Assembly (NCBI GenBank): GCA_947305675.1 | Contig: CAMZED010000004.1 | Coordinates: 1 to 35,672 of the forward strand | DNA length: 35,672 bases | Source of the DNA: an uncultured Clostridia bacterium | GTDB taxonomy: Bacteria > Bacillota > Clostridia > Oscillospirales > CAG-382 | Direction: 5' to 3' | Part shown: positions 31,488-35,672 of the stretch, one piece after another | How positions within the stretch are numbered: position 1 is the stretch's first letter | Layout: each line of letters opens with the position of its first letter | Notes under the pieces: generated by a model | The model's input: the letters and a program-made list of their open reading frames with translations, nothing else | The model's database searches: none | What the model was told of the DNA's origin: nothing | Made by a program: the position numbers and the translations under genes

Positions 31488-31722
31488 GAAGTATGCGCGC
31501 TATCTCGCCGCTTTTTTCGGATCCGGCGGAATCGATCAGCCGCTGAGCTTCCTCCGGCGTCATCTGCGATATCATCGCCCGCAACCGGTCGAGGTTGTTA
31601 AGCATTATTCCGGTTTTGAGCCTGTCGGCTCCGGCGGCGGAGGCGATCTCGGAAGCGAGCCGCCTGAGTTCGGAATCGTCCAGCGAAAGGATACGGTCGA
31701 TCGAGTTTTTATCGACGTTCAT
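31459..31722 (-). CDS. Small helical hypothetical protein
   Basis: 87 residues, mostly amphipathic helix (NSIDRILSLDDSELRRLASE, LNNLDRLRAMISQMTPEEA, RLIDSAGSEKSGEIARIL), with no membrane segment or known motif. I use the ATG at 31722 because GGGAG is 9 nt upstream; the ATG at 31731 touches the Shine-Dalgarno and cannot use it. It is first in the three-gene minus-strand cluster and overlaps the next gene. Confidence 0.6.
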   Translation of the reverse strand: MNVDKNSIDRILSLDDSELRRLASEIASAAGADRLKTGIMLNNLDRLRAMISQMTPEEAQRLIDSAGSEKSGEIARILRERGVDIGR

Positions 31723-31770
31723 AAAAAACATCTCCCTTTGTTCATTTATTGTTGATTGGAGTGACGACAG

Positions 31771-32283
31771 ATGTATAAATGCAAACCCGAGCGCAGCGTT
31801 CTGCAGGCTCGGCTGATAGGTGTGCCGGGCTTTGTTCTGAGCTTCGCGGCGCTCATATTCGGCGGCTCAGTGCCGGAATACGGTTCGTTCGTCACGCTGG
31901 CGGGGTTCGTTTTGCTGTGCGTGACGCTTATGCTCGTGCTGCGCTACGTTATGAGCGAATACGAATATTCCGTCGACGGCGAGAGCTTTACCGTGACCCG
32001 CGTTATGGGCAAAAAGCGGACCGATATGTGCTGCATAAGCCTTTCGACCGCGATAGAATTATATAAAAAGCAGGATTATGCCGCTCTGCCCAAAGCCGAA
32101 AAAGCGATAACGAAATATTCGCTTAACCAGAATATCAAAGCGGATTCCTACGTTTTTCTGTGCGAGTTCAACGGCAGACGGACGATGGTCGAATTCGAAC
32201 CGAACGAGGCTTTTGCGGGAATAATGCGCGAACAGATCGCCGCCGCGAAGAAAAACGCGGACGGAGAAAACCCCGAAGGCTGA
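31771..32283 (+). CDS. Two-helix membrane protein, unknown
   Basis: 170 residues with two hydrophobic helices near 14-33 and 40-60 and a cytosolic-looking C-terminal domain of about 110 residues starting SEYEYSVDGESFTVTRVMGKK, a beta-rich PH-like pattern as in small bPH-domain membrane proteins. GGAGTGA precedes the ATG by 6 nt. It is divergent from the small-gene cluster, and no promoter hexamers are clear. The role is unknown. Confidence 0.65.
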   Translation: MYKCKPERSVLQARLIGVPGFVLSFAALIFGGSVPEYGSFVTLAGFVLLCVTLMLVLRYVMSEYEYSVDGESFTVTRVMGKKRTDMCCISLSTAIELYKKQDYAALPKAEKAITKYSLNQNIKADSYVFLCEFNGRRTMVEFEPNEAFAGIMREQIAAAKKNADGENPEG

Positions 32284-32326
32284 TATACGAACGCTAATAT
32301 AATTCTATGCGGTTTTTCCGAATTGG

Positions 32327-32354
32327 TTGCAATTTCCGAAAAAATCGCTATAAT
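32327..32354 (+). promoter_or_regulatory. Sigma-A promoter of the GlpA-like redox operon
   Basis: TTGCAA (32327-32332), 16-nt spacer, consensus TATAAT (32349-32354). The start near 32361 is about 27 nt before the ATG at 32388. Confidence 0.65.
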
Positions 32355-32387
32355 AAAGATATCCCTATCAAGGAGAAGTATCGGTTT

Positions 32388-33824
32388 ATGTATGATACAG
32401 CAATAATCGGCGGCGGCGTATGCGGTGCCGCCATAGCGATGTATCTTTCAAAGTACGAGGTCAGATGCGCGCTGTTTGAAAAAGAAAACGATATCGCAAT
32501 GGGGACCACAAAGGCGAACAGCGGTATTGTGCACGCCGGATACGATCCCGAACCCGGAACTCTTATGTCGGCGCTGAACGTTCGCGGATGCGAACTGACC
32601 GAGGAGCTGTGCACCACTTTCGGCGTGCCTTACCGCAAATGCGGTTCGATGGTGGTGGCGTTCGACCAGAAGGACGTCGAACACATCTCGCGGCTTTACG
32701 AGCGCGGCATCGCCAACGGCGTGCGGGGTATGAGGCTTATCGACCGCGAGGAACTGCTTGCGGCGGAGCCGAACCTCAACCCCGAAGTGCGCGGGGCGCT
32801 TTACGCTCCGAGCGCCGGCGTTGTGAACCCCTGGCGATTCTGCATAGCGATGAGCGAGGCGGCGGCTGAAAACGGTGTCGAATTTTATCTGAACAGCGAA
32901 GTTACCGCGATCGAAAAGATCACGGGAGGGTTCAGAATCACCGCCGGCGGCAAAGAATACGAGGCGGCTTATATCATCAACGCCGCGGGGATCTATGCCG
33001 ACAGGATCGCGGCGATGGTCGGCGAGAACGATTTTAAGATCACTCCCTCGAAAGGCCAATATTACCTGCTGGATAAAAACCAGGCGGGGCTGGTGAACAG
33101 CGTCATTTTCCAGTGTCCGACCGATCGCGGAAAAGGCGTTCTTGTCTCCCCCACCGCCGACGGGAACATAATCGTCGGTCCCAACGCCGAAAAAGACAAT
33201 CTCCCCGACGACACTTCGACCACGCGTGAAGGGCTTGAGTTTGTCGCGGCGGAAGCGGCGAAGACCACGTCAAAGATCAACTACCGCGAGAACATAAGGT
33301 CATTTTCGGGATTGCGCGCCAATTCCGACGCAAAGGATTTCATCATAGGAGAATCGCCCGTCTGCCGCAAGTTCATTAACGTCGCGGGGATAAAATCGCC
33401 GGGACTTACCTCGGCGGCGGCGATCGGCGAATATATTATCGACGTGCTTAAAGACTGCGGCATGTTCATGACCGAAAAGAAGGGCTGGCGCGTGCCGGAG
33501 CCGAAAATACGGTTCGCCGAGCTTTCGCCCGAGGAAAAAGCCGATATCTGCAAGCGCAATCCGAAATACGGCAACGTCATCTGCCGCTGCAACACGATCA
33601 CCGAGGGTGAAATTATCGACGCGCTCAACAGCCGCATCCCTCCGCGCACGCTCGACGGCATAAAGCGCCGCGCCGGAACGGGGATGGGCAGGTGCCAGGG
33701 CGGTTTCTGCGGCCCGAAGGTGCATTCGATAATCTGCGAGTTTTACGGCGTCCCCGCCGAAAGCGTTCTGCTCGACCGCGAGGGATCGTATATAGTATGC
33801 GGAAAGGTCGGTGAGCGCGAATGA
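32388..33824 (+). CDS. GlpA-like FAD oxidoreductase with C-terminal [2Fe-2S] (BFD-like) domain
   Basis: A 478-residue DAO-family flavoprotein similar to anaerobic glycerol-3-phosphate dehydrogenase subunit A. The FAD loop GGGVCGAA is near residue 8, followed by NSGIVHAGYDPEPG. The C-terminal BFD-like domain has Cys399, Cys401, Cys436 and Cys441 (CRC ... CQGGFC), a C-x-C-x34-C-x4-C cluster-binding set. The ATG at 32388 has AAGGAG about 12 nt upstream and follows the promoter; the longer frame would begin before the -35. Its stop overlaps the next gene's start as ATGA. No GlpC subunit or glycerol kinase is adjacent, so glycerol-3-phosphate as substrate is likely but not certain. Confidence 0.87.
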   Translation: MYDTAIIGGGVCGAAIAMYLSKYEVRCALFEKENDIAMGTTKANSGIVHAGYDPEPGTLMSALNVRGCELTEELCTTFGVPYRKCGSMVVAFDQKDVEHISRLYERGIANGVRGMRLIDREELLAAEPNLNPEVRGALYAPSAGVVNPWRFCIAMSEAAAENGVEFYLNSEVTAIEKITGGFRITAGGKEYEAAYIINAAGIYADRIAAMVGENDFKITPSKGQYYLLDKNQAGLVNSVIFQCPTDRGKGVLVSPTADGNIIVGPNAEKDNLPDDTSTTREGLEFVAAEAAKTTSKINYRENIRSFSGLRANSDAKDFIIGESPVCRKFINVAGIKSPGLTSAAAIGEYIIDVLKDCGMFMTEKKGWRVPEPKIRFAELSPEEKADICKRNPKYGNVICRCNTITEGEIIDALNSRIPPRTLDGIKRRAGTGMGRCQGGFCGPKVHSIICEFYGVPAESVLLDREGSYIVCGKVGERE

Positions 33825-35083
33825 GGAACTGCGAACTTGCGATAATAGGCGCGGGTCCTGCCGGACTTGCCGCCGCGGTCGCCGCGCGCGAAGCCGGCGT
33901 GAAAGATATTGTTATAATCGAACGCGACGGCGAACCCGGCGGGATACTGAACCAGTGCATACACAACGGGTTCGGGCTTCACCGGTTCGGCGAGGAACTC
34001 AGCGGCCCGGAATACGCCGGAAGATATATCGATATGCTCGCGGGAGGCGGGATCGAACTCAAACTCGGCACGATGGCGCTCGGAATCGAGAACAAAACCG
34101 TTTCGGTCGTATCGGAATCGAACGGGTTCGAGCAGATCGCCGCAAAAGCCGTTATCCTCGCGATGGGCTGCCGCGAGCGCAGCCGCGGGCCGATATTCGT
34201 CCCCGGCGACCGCGGAAGCGGCGTTTTCTCGGCGGGGAGCGCGCAAAGATATCTTAACATCGAAGGTTATCTTGTCGGCAAACGGGTGGTAATACTCGGC
34301 AGCGGCGACATAGGGCTTATTATGGCGCGAAGGATGACTCTCGAGGGAGCCAAAGTTCTTGCCGTCGCCGAAATAATGCCTTATACCAACGGGCTTTCGC
34401 GCAATATAGCGCAATGCCTGAACGATTTTGACATACCGCTTTATCTGTCCCACACCGTCACGAAGGTGATCGGAAAAGGCAGGGTCGAAGGGATAGTGAT
34501 CTCGCAGGTCGACGGCAACATGAAGCCCATACCCGGCACCGAAAAGCAGTTCGAATGCGACACGCTCCTGCTTTCGGTCGGACTTGTACCCGAAAACGAA
34601 CTTACCCGTGCCGCGGGGATAGATATCGATCGCCGCACGAACGGCGCCTCCGTGGGCGAGGATATGCAGACCTCGCAGGAAGGCGTTTTCGCCTGCGGGA
34701 ATGTGCTTCACGTGCACGATCTTGTCGATTACGTTTCGGCGGAAAGCGAACGCGCCGGCAGAGCCGCGGCGAAATATATTCTTTCGGGCGGGAACGCCGG
34801 AAAGGGCGACCAGATAACTCTGCTTAACGGCGGAAACGTGGGATATACCGTTCCCCAACGCATTGACCCCGCCAACGTGACCGATTCGGTCGACGTGTTC
34901 TTCAGGGTCCGCAAAAAGATCGCCAAAGCCGAGATCGCCGTGATCTCAAACGGCGAGAAGATCGCTTCGTTCAAGCGCAGCTTCCTGGCCCCCGGCGAAA
35001 TGCAGAAGATCACGCTGACAAAGGCGGTTCTCGAACGCGCCGGCGGCGAGATAACCGTATCGGCAATTGAAACGGAGGCGTAA
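33821..35083 (+). CDS. FAD/NAD(P)-dependent oxidoreductase (pyridine nucleotide-disulfide type)
   Basis: A 420-residue partner of the GlpA-like protein. The FAD motif GAGPAGLAAAVAAREAG begins at residue 10, then EPGGILNQCIHNGFG, AMGCRERSRGP, a second nucleotide-binding motif LGSGDIGLIMARRM for NAD(P)H, and GVFACGNVLHVHDLVDYV as the final FAD contact. It lacks the CxxxxC redox disulfide of lipoamide dehydrogenases. In Clostridia this gene sits between the GlpA-like and DUF1667 genes, probably forming a complex that passes electrons between substrate and NAD(P). The start overlaps the upstream stop (ATGA). Confidence 0.87.
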   Translation: MRNCELAIIGAGPAGLAAAVAAREAGVKDIVIIERDGEPGGILNQCIHNGFGLHRFGEELSGPEYAGRYIDMLAGGGIELKLGTMALGIENKTVSVVSESNGFEQIAAKAVILAMGCRERSRGPIFVPGDRGSGVFSAGSAQRYLNIEGYLVGKRVVILGSGDIGLIMARRMTLEGAKVLAVAEIMPYTNGLSRNIAQCLNDFDIPLYLSHTVTKVIGKGRVEGIVISQVDGNMKPIPGTEKQFECDTLLLSVGLVPENELTRAAGIDIDRRTNGASVGEDMQTSQEGVFACGNVLHVHDLVDYVSAESERAGRAAAKYILSGGNAGKGDQITLLNGGNVGYTVPQRIDPANVTDSVDVFFRVRKKIAKAEIAVISNGEKIASFKRSFLAPGEMQKITLTKAVLERAGGEITVSAIETEA

Positions 35084-35088
35084 AACCG

Positions 35089-35430
35089 ATGAAAGAAATG
35101 ATTTGCATTGTCTGTCCGCGCGGATGCCGCCTGAGAGTCGACGAGTCGACGCTTGAAGTGACGGGAAACACCTGCCCGCGCGGCGCCGAATACGGCAGGA
35201 ACGAGGTGACTTGCCCGATGAGGACCGTGACGGGATCCGTCGCCGTTAAGGGCGGAGTCCACCCGATGCTCGCCGTGCGTACCGACCGCCCCGTCCCCAA
35301 GGACAGGATATTCGACGTTATGGCGGCGCTTCACGGGTTCACCGCGGTTTCGCCGGTAAAACGCGGCGAAACGCTTATAAAAAACGTCTGCGGCACCGGC
35401 GCGGATATAATCGCCTCGCGCGATATGTGA
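35089..35430 (+). CDS. DUF1667 domain protein
   Basis: A 113-residue small protein that is the standard third gene of this redox operon. Cysteines occur as CIVCPRGC at 6-13, NTCPRGA near 28 and TCPM near 42, a likely metal or Fe-S site. The sequence then runs VHPMLAVRTDRPVPKDRIFDVM, the family core. GGAGGCG is about 10 nt before the ATG, and the gap to the preceding stop is 5 nt. It may take the electron-transfer role that GlpC plays elsewhere; that is inference. Confidence 0.9.
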   Translation: MKEMICIVCPRGCRLRVDESTLEVTGNTCPRGAEYGRNEVTCPMRTVTGSVAVKGGVHPMLAVRTDRPVPKDRIFDVMAALHGFTAVSPVKRGETLIKNVCGTGADIIASRDM

Positions 35431-35467
35431 TCAACCCGCATACAGTCGGGCGCGGCGCGATATAAAC

Positions 35468-35509
35468 GAAAGAAACCTGATTTGTCAGTAGACAAATCAG
35501 GTTTCTTTC
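35468..35509. terminator. Perfect 19-bp inverted repeat after the redox operon
   Basis: GAAAGAAACCTGATTTGTC pairs perfectly with its complement across loop AGTA. The right arm ends in TTTCTTTC, giving a weak U tract, so it probably terminates the operon. It is longer and more perfect than the other terminators here. Confidence 0.75.
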
Positions 35510-35599
35510 ATGTGTAAGGAGTATAAAAAAAGACGATTATAAGAATAGCGTTTATTACTTTGAACTCTTGCAAAATCGGCTTTGATTTTGAAATATACA

Positions 35600-35672
35600 G
35601 TGATATATCTCGCTTGCGCTCGATGTGATATGTTTGCCTTGCGGCAAACGTGATATTTTTCGCTTGCGCGAA
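35600..35672. repeat. 25-bp-period GTGATAT-hairpin array, cut by window end
   Basis: GTGATAT occurs at 35600, 35625 and 35650, each followed by an 18-nt inverted repeat centred on TTGC. Unit 2 is perfect (GTTTGCC/GGCAAAC), unit 3 is TTCGC/GCGAA and cut by the edge, and unit 1 has two mismatched central pairs. Stem sequences differ between units while the frame is fixed. Confidence 0.9.

Overview
The window looks like a chromosome segment of a spore-forming Clostridia (Eubacteriales, probably an Oscillospiraceae- or Christensenellales-like gut or rumen lineage). The evidence is cotJABC, sigK, spoIIE, a type II pantothenate kinase, RNase J, a RicT (YaaT)-holB pair, a dockerin-bearing secreted enzyme and fairly GC-rich coding DNA with AT-rich consensus sigma-A promoters. 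No rRNA, tRNA, CRISPR array, prophage or insertion-sequence transposase was seen.

Layout. 1-789: the 3' part of an APH-like phosphotransferase. 918-3797 (-): a secreted phosphodiester-glycosidase-like protein with two dockerin repeats behind a perfect consensus promoter. 3868-6910 (-): a GNAT-methyltransferase fusion, two GNAT acetyltransferases and Maf. 7044-7874 (+): purine nucleoside phosphorylase. 8161-9078 (-): a one-pass membrane protein. 9159-10248 (-): cotJABC. 10427-14974 (+): a tight four-gene operon of a DUF6259-like glycosidase, an SDR dehydrogenase, a UlaG-like metallo-beta-lactamase-fold protein and a mandelate-racemase-type sugar-acid dehydratase, followed by a membrane metallophosphoesterase. 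16263-16862 (-): a LysM-CAP protein. 17030-18709 (-): RNase J, divergent from murA (19007-20275, +). 20882-21577 (-): sigK, divergent from spoIIE (21774-23939, +), with a perfect Spo0A box between them. 24618-27187 (+): an FAD dehydrogenase coupled to pepT. 27283-29453 (-): ricT and holB. 29638-30846 (+): coaW and an HTH protein. 30843-31722 (-): three small unknown proteins. 31771-32283 (+): a membrane protein. 32388-35430 (+): a GlpA-like / GlpB-like / DUF1667 redox operon.

The most unusual content is non-coding. A family of repeat modules sits at gene 3' ends. Its head contains TAATCGGCTGTTTACGCAC and is followed by an intrinsic terminator. In punA, rnjA, murA and sigK the TAA of TAATCGGC is the stop codon itself. 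In murA and rnjA an identical 20-nt edge supplies the last four residues (GDRG) and the stop. After murA and spoIIE the module is expanded into about 224-bp tandem arrays. These alternate with a second segment whose hairpin shows three compensated base-pair changes between copies. Other repeats are a 10-bp-period array at 16171-16250, a 23-bp perfect duplication upstream of holB, and a 25-bp-period series of TTGC-loop hairpins running off the right edge.

Functionally, the 10427-14974 operon can be read as sugar release, oxidation to a lactone, lactone opening and aldonate dehydration, which is a non-phosphorylative oxidative sugar route. The sporulation genes sigK, spoIIE and cotJABC lie within about 14 kb, together with a SafA/YkwD-like LysM-CAP protein that may also be spore-associated.
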